A DNA stretch of 64,000 nt from Sipunculus nudus (GCA_026874595.1 CM049308.1:74496624-74560623); one strand, 5' to 3'. Counted from the first letter of the stretch, positions 1 to 13,269 are shown. Numbers and translations are program-made. Notes: generated by a model not told the origin, from the letters alone.

Positions 1-2618
1 CTGTTTATTGTTCCTGGGTATATCGGGTGAAATGTTATTAGGCCAGAAATCATGAAATTTTCACACCTTTCCTTTTCTCTGCAGGGACCCGCTTGCGGTT
101 AAAGCATGAGTCACAAACAAACTACGATTTTGAATTTTGTACGATTTCAGCAGGGCCACGACAGAACCGTCGTAGTTTTTTTTTTTTTTGTATTAATAAT
201 TTCATGGAAGACTTCACATATAAAATATATGTTGTACGACGGTCGTTTGAACTTCGGTCAGGGCCGTCTAAGTCTAATCGTGCGCTCTTACCACGACAGT
301 CATAAGATAGAATTATATTCCCAAGACAAACCCACGGCGGTCGAAGGAATGTCCGACAACGGTAGAATATTCGTAGGAACGTCATAGGTGGAACGTGCGC
401 AATTGTCGGACTGTCGTATAGGGTCTCAGATAACCAAAGTATCTTGAGAGATTCGTAGGTTTATCGTAACACAGTCATAAGGGATCGTACAACAGACCTA
501 CGAGATCGGCCTGAGATAAAGAATAACCTACGAAGCTGAAAAAATTAAAACATTTGCAACATTCTGCCTACGGCAGTTTTTTCCGTCGCAAGAAACCTGA
601 ATTTTGTTCGACACTCCGACGTCCATCCTAGGAATTTCCCAATTTTTATGTCATATAGACCTGTGCAATATACGTTGTGCGATGTTTGTGACTTAGGCTT
701 AAGCATGTTCATGCGGCAAACCTATTCTTAAGTAATAATATATTATTTTATCTTTTATTATACCTCAGCCATGCAGGTGCGAGGTATTGTGTTTTCATCG
801 TCATTGGCTGGTATTTGGTGATTGATTATTCAGTTTGTCTGTAAATAAAATTTCAAACGGATTCTGATTAATTCTATTGTGGAGAGATAGTGTAATACTC
901 GAAGAACAAGCCAATAAAGAGAGTATCTGGAACAACATAATGTTTTTCGTCAAATGATTCTGTACCACTATGAGATACGTTCATTTGTAAATCTATAGAC
1001 GGAGGGCGGGTGTTACTCACGATAGTATTGGAGGCCACTTCGTTTTGGGGCATATAGCTTGCCTGCATGCATGTGAGAGAGCTGCATGGAATCTTTCGGT
1101 CAAACACACACCAAAGTTTGATAAGGATCCTGGTGCATGTTAACATTTTTAATTGGGAGACAAAGTTATGGGCAGTAGAAGATTAAAATCGTATATATGA
1201 CACTCTTCGGCCACGCGTCTACCTTTTTCTTCCTTTCCTTCATATTGCCTTTCGAGGTCTATCAACTTTTCTCTCTTTCGAAGGACATGCAATTAAAGTG
1301 TAAGTATTGAGGTACCGCATGCGGGATCCTCTGAAATCAAACTAATAATTCATATCATGCATGCATGCAGGTTCCCCCGCACCCCAACTAGTATGGAATT
1401 TAGAGGGAAAGATGCGTTTATAATCTATAGTTTAATTTGAATCGCATGCCTGTATGGAATGTATTCTTACATGTTTTCGCCAAATGTGAACTAGTGTTTT
1501 TAAAGTAAATGAACGTTGGTACTACAGAAAGTCCATGTTTGCTTACTACCAATGAGGTCCTTCGTCTGAGGTCTCAAAAAATCAATAAAAGCCATTTGAT
1601 AAAAGAACTGTGAAATGCGTTCAAAATTGTAGCGTTTTGGTATTTTACACACTACTGTGCTGGGGACTCAACTTTGTTATCGTCTCGATCCGGATCGTGA
1701 TGTTATCTGTTGACAAACATTATTATTATTATTACCATATATTTGTGGAGTTCGTATCTTTTCTTCCAAAGACAACAGTTTCCATTTTTAAGGCCGTTTT
1801 GGTCTCCTTTACCACCACTTCACCTGTCCGATATTCTTACACGTTTGTCTCTTTTTCACTGTTTTCATACATAAGTCTTGTTTACAAACATAATTAGATC
1901 TTTGTTTACAGGTTAAGGCATGCCCTATTCCTTTTCACCTGTCTGCTATTGGAGTGAAATTAATGGCATTTTCAATTTTTTTTTTTTTGGTTATTTTTTT
2001 TAAATTCAAGCACTTTAAATGCTTAAAATTTACAAGTATTTCAAGAATTCTTACGTATACATGTTCTCCGCATTGAGGTAACAGATATAAAAAAAAACAT
2101 AAGACTAACATATAACCACACTTCAATATCAAAGAGGTAAAACAATCTTTTACACACACATATGTGTGCAAATATGCAAAAACGTCATTCCGTGACTTCT
2201 ACAAATGTGTGAGGTTCCATGCATATGAGCCATCGGATCACGTTGTTTTCAACATCGATCCTCACGTTGGTGGTGATGTTTGGTCATGATGTACATACAC
2301 GATGCATCCCAACCTTACGAAATATTTGGAAGTTACGACACGGGCAAGACGTCTTTATCTGAACGTTATCACTGGAGTGATAGGTATATAAAAAGAGCCT
2401 ATCGCTGGAAAGGAATAAATTTACTCCAACTCCAGATGTACACACAACACGTCAGTATATAGAGTACTGGCCATCGTTTGATATACAGAAGTAAAGTGTT
2501 ATATACTATTGAGAAGAAAAAAAAATTCCACTTATGCCAGCCGTTCAGACATTTATGATATAACGCGTGTGTCCAATTGCTCTCAACCATCTCGTCCGCA
2601 AAGACCCACGATTAACTT

Positions 2619-2621
<3 letters not shown>
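1..2621. other. No gene recognised
   Basis: No coding exon or RNA gene seen. A CpG-containing part (about 100-610) carries repeated CCTACGA/TCGTAGG words. A good acceptor-like tract (ttttctctgcag, to 84) is not followed by a convincing exon. The rest is AT-rich. Confidence 0.5.

Positions 2622-2663
<42 letters not shown>
2622..2663. repeat. (TA)n microsatellite
   Basis: Uninterrupted TA repeat of about 42 bases. Confidence 0.95.
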
Positions 2664-2666
<3 letters not shown>

Positions 2667-3413
2667 TATATAACCAGATATTTAAATTGCGTGCGTGACC
2701 TAGACTTTTCAATCTTCTTTCTATGATGCATACAGGATTTACATAAATCTTCAAGCTCTGTCAGCTTTTTCAAATATTTTGAATATTTTAAATGAAAAAC
2801 AAACACTCCGACTTTGTTCAATGTTGTGATATCCAACTTAGCTGCGACTATTTCTGCATGTTCTGCTGTCAATATATTGTAAATTATTCTGTTTAGTACA
2901 ACACTTTGTGGCTGAGGCTGAAATTTGTCAGAATGGCCCGATGGTCTGGTAAAATAGGTGGTGCTTGCCGTGTGCGAAGCCTCTTCCCCCTACTTAACGT
3001 TTCGTGCATACTGGATAAGGAGCAGGCCCAGATGAAAAGGCTCTGGTAAGAAAAAGTGAGACCAGAAGGACCAGTTGTCATCTGAGAGCTTTCAGGAAAA
3101 CACTTGCTATATACTGATAACAGGGACAACAGATAGTGTTTAAAGAGGCAGCTATTACAACTTTTTTGCCGCAAATACATCATTGGCGGGCCAACGTCTC
3201 AGCTGCTACACCATATATACAACAGCTATACAGAAGTTTTCCGTATGACTTTTCCTGTTTGTGTTTTGTAGTAATTAAAATGTTTTTCTGTTGTATATGA
3301 GTTTGTATATCTGTAACCCTGTTGTACATAAGTTTGTATAAGCGTGTCCTGGTCCTTATCGAAGATAGGCAAACATGTCAGATAGATGCGGAACGATGAA
3401 TAAACAGCATATG

Positions 3414-3418
<5 letters not shown>

Positions 3419-3468
<50 letters not shown>
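3419..3468. repeat. (TA)n microsatellite
   Basis: Uninterrupted TA repeat of about 50 bases. Confidence 0.95.
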
Positions 3469-3471
<3 letters not shown>

Positions 3472-3618
3472 ACGCAATATCTATCGTAAGGAGACATGTG
3501 GAAAGATCTCTATATATCAACAGCATTATTTGCCAGCTTTCTAACTCTTGTACAGTACAAAATACCTATGGTACATTGACCACATATAAAATCGTACTTT
3601 CGCAGTTAAGAATATTGC

Positions 3619-3806
3619 CAGGGGTGGATCCAGGATATAGGAAAAGGAGGGCTCCAACCCAGGTGGACTTATATGACAGAACCCCCATGTCCAGAAAGAG
3701 GGGGGGGGGTCCAGACCGCGAAATAATTGTCCGAATCCCTTAAAAAGGTTGTGGCGGCTGAAATGGGCCCCTGGAACACCTCACCCCTCCCGGACCTGCT
3801 TCTACT
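3619..3806. mobile_element. Short TIR element, family CAGGGG-GGATCCA, copy 1
   Basis: Begins CAGGGGTGGATCCAGGA, contains a G run and GGGGTCCA, and ends with a degenerate complement (CCCGGACCTGCTTCT). No coding capacity. Other copies are at 13933, 25915 and 51500. Confidence 0.5.
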
Positions 3807-5577
3807 TGCTGTAATCAAGTTTCCTGCAGGGAATGCGTGAAATGTCTGTACTTTTATACAATTTCGTTATGACTTATGCATGATATTTATGAAGAAAAAT
3901 GTTCCTCATGTACTTCGGAACGTTGCACCGGATGGTTGTTATCGTGTGAGGGGGAGGTGTCTGAAACGCCTGAAGTGTACATATACACCATGCAGCGAGG
4001 GCTTGTCATCTGTGGAGAATACTACATGGTGGAGAGGATATTATCTGCATCTTGTCCTCGTAACCACCGCAAAGAGGGCATGCTTTCATTCCCTTTGTTT
4101 GTGTGTGTGTGAGGGTGAGGGTGTGTGTGTGTGTGTTTTCTCATTTCGGGAATGGGCCAATTGAGAATCGATAAGATTTCGGTGTGGTTCCGGCACATGA
4201 TTCGGAACCAGAAGGAATCGAGGAATATTCACAATTATGAACAAATGGAATATGAGCAAAATAAATAAAATGCGGAGGCTTAATTGCATTCATTAGAATG
4301 CATATTTTTAGTTCTTTTTAAAATTAGGAATGATCAAGCACACCTAAAGACGCCCGGATTTCTTTAACTTTTGATATAACTTTATGATTTAAATCACAGA
4401 CATAAAGGTTCATCGCTGTACTGTATACAGACTTTAAACGTGTACATAGTATACTCACCTTTGTGGCGTGCTTCAGTATAATTCACTTAATTTTAAAAAC
4501 AAGTAATATCCTTTATTACTTTTTCCTAGCCATATAAATAAAGTTAAATAATATTATTGAGGCTTTATATTAAAAATTGCACACATGGACTCATGACAGT
4601 GATAATCGACACATGCATGCATACATATTTATTATAACGTGTACATGTTTATCTGTATACATGTATATTTTTTACATAATGCGTAATTTAAGCCTGAGTC
4701 AGCAACCGTTCACTGAATGATGCAGGGATTGAACTTATTCGGAAAATGACTCACTGATATCAATATTATTTATCAAAACATTATAGACTCATCTAATGAA
4801 TACATGATCAAAGACTCGCCGCGCAGACAATTAAGGCGACACTCGGAGCCACAACGAGTTACAGATAAAGTTATATATTGATGTAATGCTTCCCAGCTTC
4901 TACTTGCAACGATGTGAAGGCATTTCAAAATTTCTTTCCCTGTGTTCTGATAAAGAGATTAAAGGAATCGTTTTTTCCTGCCGACAGGCACAGTACGTGA
5001 TGGATCGCCTGTGCTGCTCCGATAGTTCATTCACCGGAGATAGAGATAGCGATAGACAAGCGTGAGCGTCATATCACAGTTCAGTTAACTGCACATTGAG
5101 CTATGGGGCTGCGGCAATTATGTAAAAGATTATGCAATGCAAGCCTATTTATAAGAGATGAAACAATACTTTTTATATGCCAATAACCATGATGCGCACA
5201 TGTTGCAAAAGAGCTTGTGTCTCAAATCAAAGAGCAGTCCTTCACCTTTATGTCAGTTCTTATTAAAAGTTGATGAACCGATTGGTATATTCTCATAAAG
5301 AATTCATGATATAGTGAATAACTCGAGTATATAATACGCGTGAGAATATACCATTGTGTGTCCTGATACAGCTTAGTAAAGTACTTAACTTACGTGGCTT
5401 AAAACACACCTGATACGGCATACGTACTGGTGGGCTTACTGGCACGGAAAAGAAGGTATAGACAATTAATTTTGGTCCGTTTTCTTTCCAAAAATAGCAT
5501 TTCATACTGATGCGGCTTACCTGGGGGTATGTCACATGAGAAAACATTGACACGCAGGAACAACGAAGTTGTGTTTA
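3807..5577. other. No gene recognised
   Basis: A GT microsatellite (about 4098-4135), AT-rich sequence, and a CpG-containing stretch (4810-5110) with four GATA words at 5021-5054. No exon recognised. Confidence 0.45.
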
Positions 5578-5655
5578 AACTCATGCAGCAGTATATCTTA
5601 TTATTAATATTAATATTAATGTTAATATTAATATCATCAACATTAGCATAATCAC

Positions 5656-5707
<52 letters not shown>

Positions 5708-5765
5708 GCAGTAGTAGTAGTATATAAAATATAAGCAGTAGTAGTAGAAGTAGTAGTATTAGTAG
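5578..5765. repeat. Trinucleotide microsatellites (ATT)n and (AGT)n
   Basis: AAT/ATT repeats, a clean (ATT)n block at about 5656-5706, then AGTAGTAGT blocks. Confidence 0.95.
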
Positions 5766-6189
5766 TTGTATAGGTCTAATTAAAAAAGTAATTACTATAT
5801 AAGGAACTAGTGCAAGGTGAAGCAATTACAATAGAAAGCCACATGATGACATACGTTACATACGTGTTTGTGTTAGCAGTTTTGAGGCCAGGCACGCCGG
5901 TTGTTACCCTTTTGAACATATCACGTTCTGTGTGGCGAACACCACGTGCAGTAATTAAAAGATAACCCATGAATAGTGTTACAGGATTGTTGGACATCCC
6001 ACTGACACAGTCCTACGGTTGTCAATAATATTCCCACGGAACTTGTACCAAATTATCCAAGGGTTACCACTGAAAACTAACGATACACAAGAAACATGTC
6101 TAATGAAAGAAATCTTAAGGAAACACTTCGTTTTCTTTGTTGCTACCATACACTGGCTTTTGACAGACACGATTCACGATTAAATACAG

Positions 6190-6430
6190 GCAGCTGATTA
6201 AGCTTGGCGCGAATCTTCCTCCCGCCAAGCCGTGCTCTGTCGGGATGTAGGCCTCAGCAGGGTTGTTAAAGTTGTGTATGCTCGCAGACAATACGACGAC
6301 ACACGTGCAGGGAAGGACCGCGCAGGTGCACTGCTAGTCCCCTCAGGTGCGAAATCTTCAAGTGGTTTGAGAGCAAACTGGTCGCATTCCACAGCCACTG
6401 GCCAATTTCTCCCCGGGTATGTACATTCAT
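6190..6430. other. GC-richer island of unknown role
   Basis: About 240 bases with higher GC and CpG than the flanks, open on both strands, and with a donor-like CCCGGGTATGT at the right end. No protein family recognised; it may be an exon or promoter of an unrecognised transcript. The flanks (5766-6189, 6431-7560) show nothing. Confidence 0.25.
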
Positions 6431-7579
6431 GGCTGTTCTGTAGACAGAGACCCCTTAATACAAAAAGGTCCTATATATATCTCCAAATATATATATGCTG
6501 TGTCTCCATGCAGTTATGTCACCTGGTCAAATAGCATGTACAATATCAATATTAACAGAGAAAACAAATTTACTGCCTTTATATAGATATGTATATATAC
6601 ACATATAATATATTCTATCCATTCTTCTAACCCAATAGATGAGATAGTAACTGTATGAACACTCAAACTTACACTTTATTATATACGATATGATCCTCAT
6701 ACTTACGATCTATATTCAGCTGCTACTGTTTTTAAAAGCATTTTTTAATCGTCAAAATGAACACCTCATTTAATGGCGTTTAATTCTGCAACGTATTGTT
6801 ATCATTCATTGCAACACACGTATTTATATTATTATACACCGGTAACCTTCATTTTTCCTATCTTTTAAAGTTAAAAACAATTCCGAGCGTCCCAAAGAGA
6901 TGTCGAGCCTCACTGACGCTTGTACCCGCATTCCTGGAAGCCCTGCAAATTTATGGCCAGGGGCCGTAAATTTTGTCCTGAGATATATATCAAACGTATT
7001 GTGTCATATTAGTTTTTCTTTCTTCTGTTTACACAAAGTTCTATGTCAAGTATACACACCACACAACAAAAGGCCCTGAGACACCGTCGAATGTTTCACA
7101 TTACACAGCTAGCCATGGTACATAACCATAAGTTATAGTCACATAATTTCGTGTTACAAGGAGAGTTTACCAGCACTTGCAGTCTATTTATTAACTTTAA
7201 GAATCCAATATTTATGTTTACGATTTATGCCCTGCATGCCAATCATCACGTTGCTATAGCTGTGGATCGACATTCTCAACAGGAAACTCAATTTAAGAGT
7301 CTTTATTCACTCACTGACAAACTACATAATAATGAGTAACAGTGAAACACAACATACGTGTCATATATAATATTAAAATACGAAAAAGGCTCCCAAAAGC
7401 TGGCATTTTGAAAACAATTGATTTTGATTACTTCTTATTTAATTTTACTTTCTCTCGGAATAGTAAATATTAAAGCTACGGTGTTTATATTGTCTCACTT
7501 GACTCACTTGAGAAGTAAGAAGTGGCAATAATATTCAACTAACAGAAACTAAGACAACATAAGTGGCGCCACCTGCAGC

Positions 7580-7830
7580 CTAAGGCCCGTTCACACGGAA
7601 CCCTGCACTGCGCTATATGCCGCGCTGCGCTGCAGAAAATGTTGTGTACATGGAAATAAATTGTATTTGGGGTGTCAACACCTAACGCCGCGCTGTGCAG
7701 CGCTGCAAAGCAAAGCTGAAAATATGTTCAACTTTCACCGCTTTGCAGCGCCGCAAGAATGCCCAGCCGTTTATTCAGTATAGTATGCGAAGCGCTTTGC
7801 AGCGTTTGGTTTGACCGGGCACTGACAAAC
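7580..7830. mobile_element. Short non-autonomous DNA element (MITE-like) with internal hairpin
   Basis: Imperfect terminal inverted repeats: GCCCGTTCACAC near 7585 and its partner GCCCGGTCAAAC (reverse strand) near 7822. Inside, GCGCTGCAAAGC (7700-7711) is perfectly complementary to GCTTTGCAGCGC (7740-7751), with a third copy at 7794-7804. No coding capacity. The superfamily is not recognised. Confidence 0.5.
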
Positions 7831-8218
7831 TATGCAGTCACATGATTAAGATTCCCATGAGATTTGGTGCTCGCTCCCCCAGTCCCCCAGATTGTGGGGT
7901 TAATAAACACAACATTACATGTGAAAACACTTGAAATAAAATAACATATATTTTGTGAACAACGAAATTTAAAATTTAGTTTTTAATAGCCAATTTTTAA
8001 AATAATTTAACCCCATTCATACTCGTGTAACAACTCCTTAATAAAAAACAGATCTAACCATAAAATGAAAGCTGAAGAGGTATATTTTCTGTTTACCTTG
8101 CAAATGTGCATGGATTGCGACACTTTGGCATTCAGATAACATATCAACACAGGTGGCGCCACCCGTAGCTTACATTCACATACCAGTTACATTATCACTT
8201 TTCGAAGATTGTGAATGT

Positions 8219-8835
8219 AAACCAAGTTTTGAGTGCTCAATGACTAAAATATACAATAAATTAGAACATGTCATGAATGATGAATAGAGAGAAAAACTGT
8301 TATCAAAACCAAAACTTAGGAATTATAGGCTGTACAAAAATTCAATCAGTACTGAATTATATGTAAATTAAACCTTTCTTCAAAAGAAAGATCCTTTTTG
8401 GCTCAGTTCAGAATGGGTGTATTACCTTTGGCAATTGAAACAGACAGATTTCGTCTCATAAATATTAAACAAAGAGTCTGTTTTAAATGTAATGAGTGTA
8501 TTGAAGACGAGGTCCACTTCCTTTTTCACTGTCCTTTGTATGAGCAGGAACGTCAGACATTATTTTCTGGTACAAACTGGCCAACATCTACTTTTACAGA
8601 AAATGATAAAATATCCTGGTTGTGTGAAAATAAATCTAGAAAGCTAGCAAAATATTTATGCAGATATTATGAAATTAGAAGCAAGCAATTGTATGCCTAG
8701 TGTATGCGAATCACTTATTTTGTTCCAAGTTATGAAGTGACTAATAGGTCCATGGGGCCGGGTGCACTGATATGTATAATTATATATGTATCTGAATGTA
8801 CTTGTCACTCTAATAAAGAATACTACTACTACATT
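8219..8835 (+). pseudogene. Decayed 3' end of a non-LTR retrotransposon (LINE ORF2 C-terminus)
   Basis: The open frame to the TAG at 8698-8700 contains LAQFRMGVLPLAIETDRF and the Cys/His motif CFKCNEC...HFLFHC, typical of the region after reverse transcriptase in metazoan LINEs. Upstream the frame continues in another register (KLRNYRLYKNS), with an in-frame TAG at 8285-8287 and a frameshift near 8365, so it is dead and 5'-truncated. After the stop, a short 3' UTR ends in AATAAAG and a (TAC)n tail near 8819-8833. Confidence 0.75.
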
Positions 8836-9009
8836 ATCAATGTGACTGTAAAAATAGAGCTGACGTTCAAGACATATTTGTCTGCATAATTGTGTATCAT
8901 ATCTTCAAATATTGTAATTCATAGGCTCACAACAAAAATATTGGTCCGAATTGTTCAAACTCTGCATGCTGATAAACATAAACCAACATAAAAAATTTGC
9001 ACAGCAGCC

Positions 9010-9315
9010 TTGAATAATATAAAGATAAAGGTAAAAGATCGAGCTTTATAGTCTGATATCACCGACGATGTCGCTTTTACACTTTTACACCTACATGGCC
9101 CCGTTCATTCTTACACCTTTCTTCGGTTCCCCTTTGAGCATACAACAGGCGCTTGGAAGGATATTCGTTCTACATAAATTTCCTCCCGCCCTCGAGAAAG
9201 CGCACCCTTTTAGTATAGACTTTGCCTAGGAGTCATGAGGCAGACTTTGGTCAAAACGGGATGCGAACCCACAACCTTGCGGTCACAAGTCCAACACCCA
9301 AACACCTATAACAAA
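9010..9315 (-). mobile_element. tRNA-derived SINE
   Basis: The right part (about 9245-9312) reads on the minus strand as a tRNA-like region with a B-box (GGGTTCGCATCC) and an anticodon-arm-like stretch. It is followed leftwards by a non-tRNA body. Typical of SINEs in marine invertebrates; family not identified. Confidence 0.5.
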
Positions 9316-9434
9316 GGAGAATTTCCACGGACCTGCTTTGAATCAAAGCTTGAAGTTTCTATGTCTAGCGGTTACAATAAAAATTGTGCCTTGTTAACAA
9401 ACGATAACGGTAGTATGAATATAAATATTTATTA

Positions 9435-9847
9435 GAGGTGTGCCAATTAGTCGATTATATCGATGATTGGTCGTATTCTTTCATTATCGATTAAATCGAT
9501 TGCATTTTTGCATAATCGATCATAAACGATTATGTATGCACATCCAAGAAGCCATATTATGTCGATAAAATATATTTATTGTGTCAGAGATAGGGCAGAA
9601 AACAGCAAACAGCATTAAAAAATTAACCTTGTGCAACGAATAAGTGTCAACAAGGCGGCCACAGCTTTGACCTTTCAGTGTGATGTTGCATAAATTAGAC
9701 TGAATTTACTCTGTCAATATTTTAGGTATAATTCTATATACAGCATATTTCACGGTCATATAGATGATACATAAAATAATCGATTAATAATCGATCATCG
9801 GTTCTTTATCTTTCAATTATCGAATATGATTTTACAAACGATTCTCA

Positions 9848-9850
<3 letters not shown>
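9435..9850. mobile_element. ATCGAT-rich element, possibly hAT-like and non-autonomous
   Basis: Starts with GAGGTGTGCCAATTAGTCGA and is studded with ATCGAT palindromes near both ends (about 9459, 9486, 9496, 9517 and 9778-9798), with a plain centre. The layout suggests sub-terminal repeats of a DNA transposon; clear terminal repeats were not found. Confidence 0.35.

Positions 9851-9900
<50 letters not shown>
9850..9900. repeat. (TA)n microsatellite
   Basis: TA repeat directly at the right end of the ATCGAT-rich element. Confidence 0.95.
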
Positions 9901-9904
<4 letters not shown>

Positions 9905-10578
9905 ATCATCCATCCCATCAGCAATCCATGATTCAATGAAAAAGAATCGTTATATAAAAGGAGCCGTTCATATAGCAAATCACTTGTTTTATGAAGAATT
10001 TACTTATGTAAATCCACAACATAATTTCACAACTTATCTGTAATTAGTCATGACATACCTTTTTTCGTTGGATTTTTTGTTCTTGCATATATATGCTCGT
10101 GGCAAAATGTCAGTTTTCATGGTTCGTTCTGTCGTCTGCGCGACAAGAGCATGATGGTGATAATGACGTCATAAGAACAGGTGGTCTGCATGCGTGGACT
10201 GTCGATTTCCCGTTTGCATACAAGAGGTGGTCAATCGGTTCAAGTATAAACCGAAACTAACAAAACAAGTCTTACTCCTAAAATCCTACAATAAATAGGG
10301 CTACTCAAATATATGTGAAGAATTAACTATGTATATATGCAGAAGATAAAGAAATGTTGTTACATGTATTTTCTTTACCTCTTGGCTCATACACCTCTAT
10401 TTATGTCCTGACATGATTATTATCCCCAGTAATTAAGCTGATCATGTTGTGTGTGAGTAAAGGACCATACCTAATCATCATTGACTGAATGCATGTCATT
10501 TGACTGTCTTGAGACGTTTTGAAATGTTTCATATTAAACATCCTTTAACATAAACTCTGCAGTATAAGATAAACTTAA

Positions 10579-10606
10579 CATCCCCCCCCCCCCCCCCCCC
10601 CCCCCC
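10579..10606. repeat. Poly-C tract
   Basis: A run of more than 20 C on the plus strand. Confidence 0.95.
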
Positions 10607-10689
10607 GCCGCTAGGACACTGTGTTCTTCTGTTCCATTTCTCTATATATAAAATAAAAAAAGCATGCATGGTTATATTCTTAATATACA

Positions 10690-10760
<71 letters not shown>
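10690..10760. repeat. (CT)n followed by (TA)n
   Basis: About 20 bases of CT repeat, then 50 bases of TA repeat. Confidence 0.95.
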
Positions 10761-10762
<2 letters not shown>

Positions 10763-11902
10763 GCGTTCCTTTAGTAATGTAGCCATAATGGGTAAACTTT
10801 TTAAAATAACTTTAAATAAAGAAAGAACTGTGTAATCGATGAAGGTTTAAAAGGAAAATGACATACCTTGAAAAGTTGAAACGTGCCAAATATAATCTTC
10901 AGTGAGTGTACACGGCTGGAGTAAGCCATCGCATGCACTCCCTAATATAATAATACTGCGCGGCGCCAAGTATAAGCTGATTTCCAGGGTAATCCAGCGT
11001 ATATCAGTTCTGCACTTGAGTGCGTATATAGTATATGGGATGCACAATTGGTTGCTGCAATTTATACGCATATCAGTGACCAAAGATGTATTTAAATAAG
11101 CCCGAATAGCAGTATAAGCCCTAATAGGAAGTAATAACATTTAATTAATCGCCACTTACAGTTTAGTGCATTTATCCACTATTCGTGTATTCTGATATGA
11201 TAATCCAGCTGTGCCATTCGAAATATGGTATGACAAAGGATTAAATGCACGTATATACACGTAAAGCGAATACCGTAATGCATGCCTGCATGTGGAACAA
11301 CCCCTATACCTAAATTCACGTGCATTGAGCGCGGGCGTGTATGTTCAGAAAACTGTGCAATTATATTCGTCATATACATCAGCTTCCTGCTGCTGCTAAA
11401 TATATTATATCATCTTACATCATCAATATACCTTTATTGTGTTGTGACTTTCTTTAATGATCAAGAACATCAAATATATCAGTTACGTCAGATGTCACAC
11501 CTTTAGCGCAAACAAGTTAATTAGAGGCTCTTCACAGCGAAGAGGTTGATCGGGACCGGAGCGACGACTTACTGACCAAGCCAAAGAAGAGTTACGAAAT
11601 GGCATTATTTGTAACACCGAGTTTTATTGGATTGAGATATGCGTTTTTGTTTTGCTCATGAATAACCCATTTGCAACAGAGATAAAAGCTTTTATCCGAA
11701 AAATTTTAATCCGCATTGAAAAAATATATATATATTTATATATATATATAAATTATGTTCAACAAAGACTCAATTATGAATTATCCTCTTTTCAGAATTT
11801 CGGTTGAAAACCATATAAATATATATCATAAATTACTTAAACTGATATATATTATGTTATATAGATGGAAATGGTATACAAAGACCATTCGGTTCGCTGC
11901 CG

Positions 11903-11915
11903 GTATATATATATA

Positions 11916-11956
<41 letters not shown>
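11903..11956. repeat. (TA)n microsatellite
   Basis: TA repeat with one TTTA interruption. Confidence 0.95.
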
Positions 11957-11961
<5 letters not shown>

Positions 11962-12287
11962 CATACATGTATAATAATTATACGGGTTTTCGATATTAAT
12001 TGTTTTGATTCATTTAGGTCTCTGTAAAACTTTTGTTAACTTTTCACTGTACAATGAACAATTACTGGACTGAAAGGAACAGTTAAACAGGGTTTTATGA
12101 TGAAAAAGGCATTAGAAATATCATAAAATGTCCAGAAAGGTGGGGGAAATGTCTCAAAAGGTTATTTTACGATATATGGTGTGCATAAATAAATAACAGC
12201 TAAATATATATTGCATCTTTGTAATTTGATATCTTTCTTTTTTTGTGATAAGCGACAAATGTAAGAGTATATTGTAATTAAGCAATC

Positions 12288-12290
<3 letters not shown>

Positions 12291-12335
<45 letters not shown>
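12291..12335. repeat. (GA)n microsatellite
   Basis: About 45 bases of GA repeat at the left border of the SMOC upstream region. Confidence 0.95.
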
Positions 12336-12337
<2 letters not shown>

Positions 12338-12599
12338 CCCGTGAGATGCGAGCTCAATAGAAATGCAGTGTTAACTGTAGAAGGGGGCCACAGTTGTTTT
12401 AATATTGGTATTGGAGAGGTCTTCTCAATAAAGACCACGCGCCATTGAGAGGGATGCCTGGTTTGTTGGAACGTCTCACGACGTGAAGCGGCTTGTATGT
12501 TGATTTTAGCCCCGTATTTTCGCAGGTGTTCCATTATTTCAGTATATCGTGGGGCTAGTGTTGCCAAAATGTGTTAATGTAACGGTGTGGAATGTTCAT

Positions 12600-13269
12600 T
12601 TATCAAAGCGGCGGGCACGCAGCAAATGTGGGAGACACATGGCAGCGGAGCTAGGGCGGCCAGTTTGACGGACACCACGGGCCCTGTACTATTAGTTCTT
12701 CCGAGTGCTGGCCACAATTAGATTATTCTCTTAACCCGGTCTCTTTCCAGCGCAGAGTTCTCCAAGACGGACCTGTACACGCGAGTTATAACAGCATGTA
12801 GTTTTCAGCAGCTTTTTAAAAGTATTTAAGTGCGTGCAGCACCCCGAGACCGCATACTATCCCGCACGTGACAGTAGTACCAGTTCGTGTAATAATATAC
12901 GGGAGAGCGTTATCAAAAGAAGTATTACATACGCGCGGCGGGTCTGAGGGGGACGGGTGGTTGGCTGCACGGTTTGAGACCCACATGCAATGGGGCGTGC
13001 TTGATTGGCGATCATAGTTAAATACATTGCAAGAAACACAACCGGACTCAAATGGGTTTAGTTGCTGCGGGTGTGCAGTTGCAATTTAGATACCACCAAC
13101 AGCAGGAGCTAGTGATGACATGGGCGAGCCAGCGACATTGATAGCCAACATCTCAGATCCCACACATGTTATATAGGAGCAAAGGAAAGCAGTCACGGGC
13201 TGGAGACGCAGCTAAAGCGCCACATTAAACACCATATTTATTGCACAAGTTGCGTAGCACTCGTTTGGG
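12600..13269 (+). promoter_or_regulatory. Putative SMOC promoter and 5' UTR
   Basis: The 670 bases before the start codon are clearly richer in GC and CpG than the flanks and contain almost no simple repeats. A TATA-like ttatatag at 13169-13176 would place transcription start near 13200 and a 5' UTR of about 70 bases. This is inferred from composition and position. Confidence 0.4.

Larger units (their letters stand above)
9901..12599. other. No gene recognised
   Basis: Simple repeats (listed separately), a palindromic CRE (TGACGTCA, 10164-10171) and AT-rich filler. Short open frames have no recognisable domains. Confidence 0.45.

Noticed and set aside
75-130. Acceptor-like ccttttctctgcag at the left edge
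   Set aside because: The following sequence meets a TAA or has no recognisable coding in any frame, so no exon can be supported.
1105-1145. Short similarity to 15705-15755 (CAAAGTTTGAT-AGGAT)
   Set aside because: About 35 bases only; may be a shared repeat scrap, not enough to define a family.
3226-3743. Open frames with Tyr/Ile repeats
   Set aside because: They are (TA)n tracts translated; the same holds for those near 11755, 36542, 44190, 49415 and 50305.
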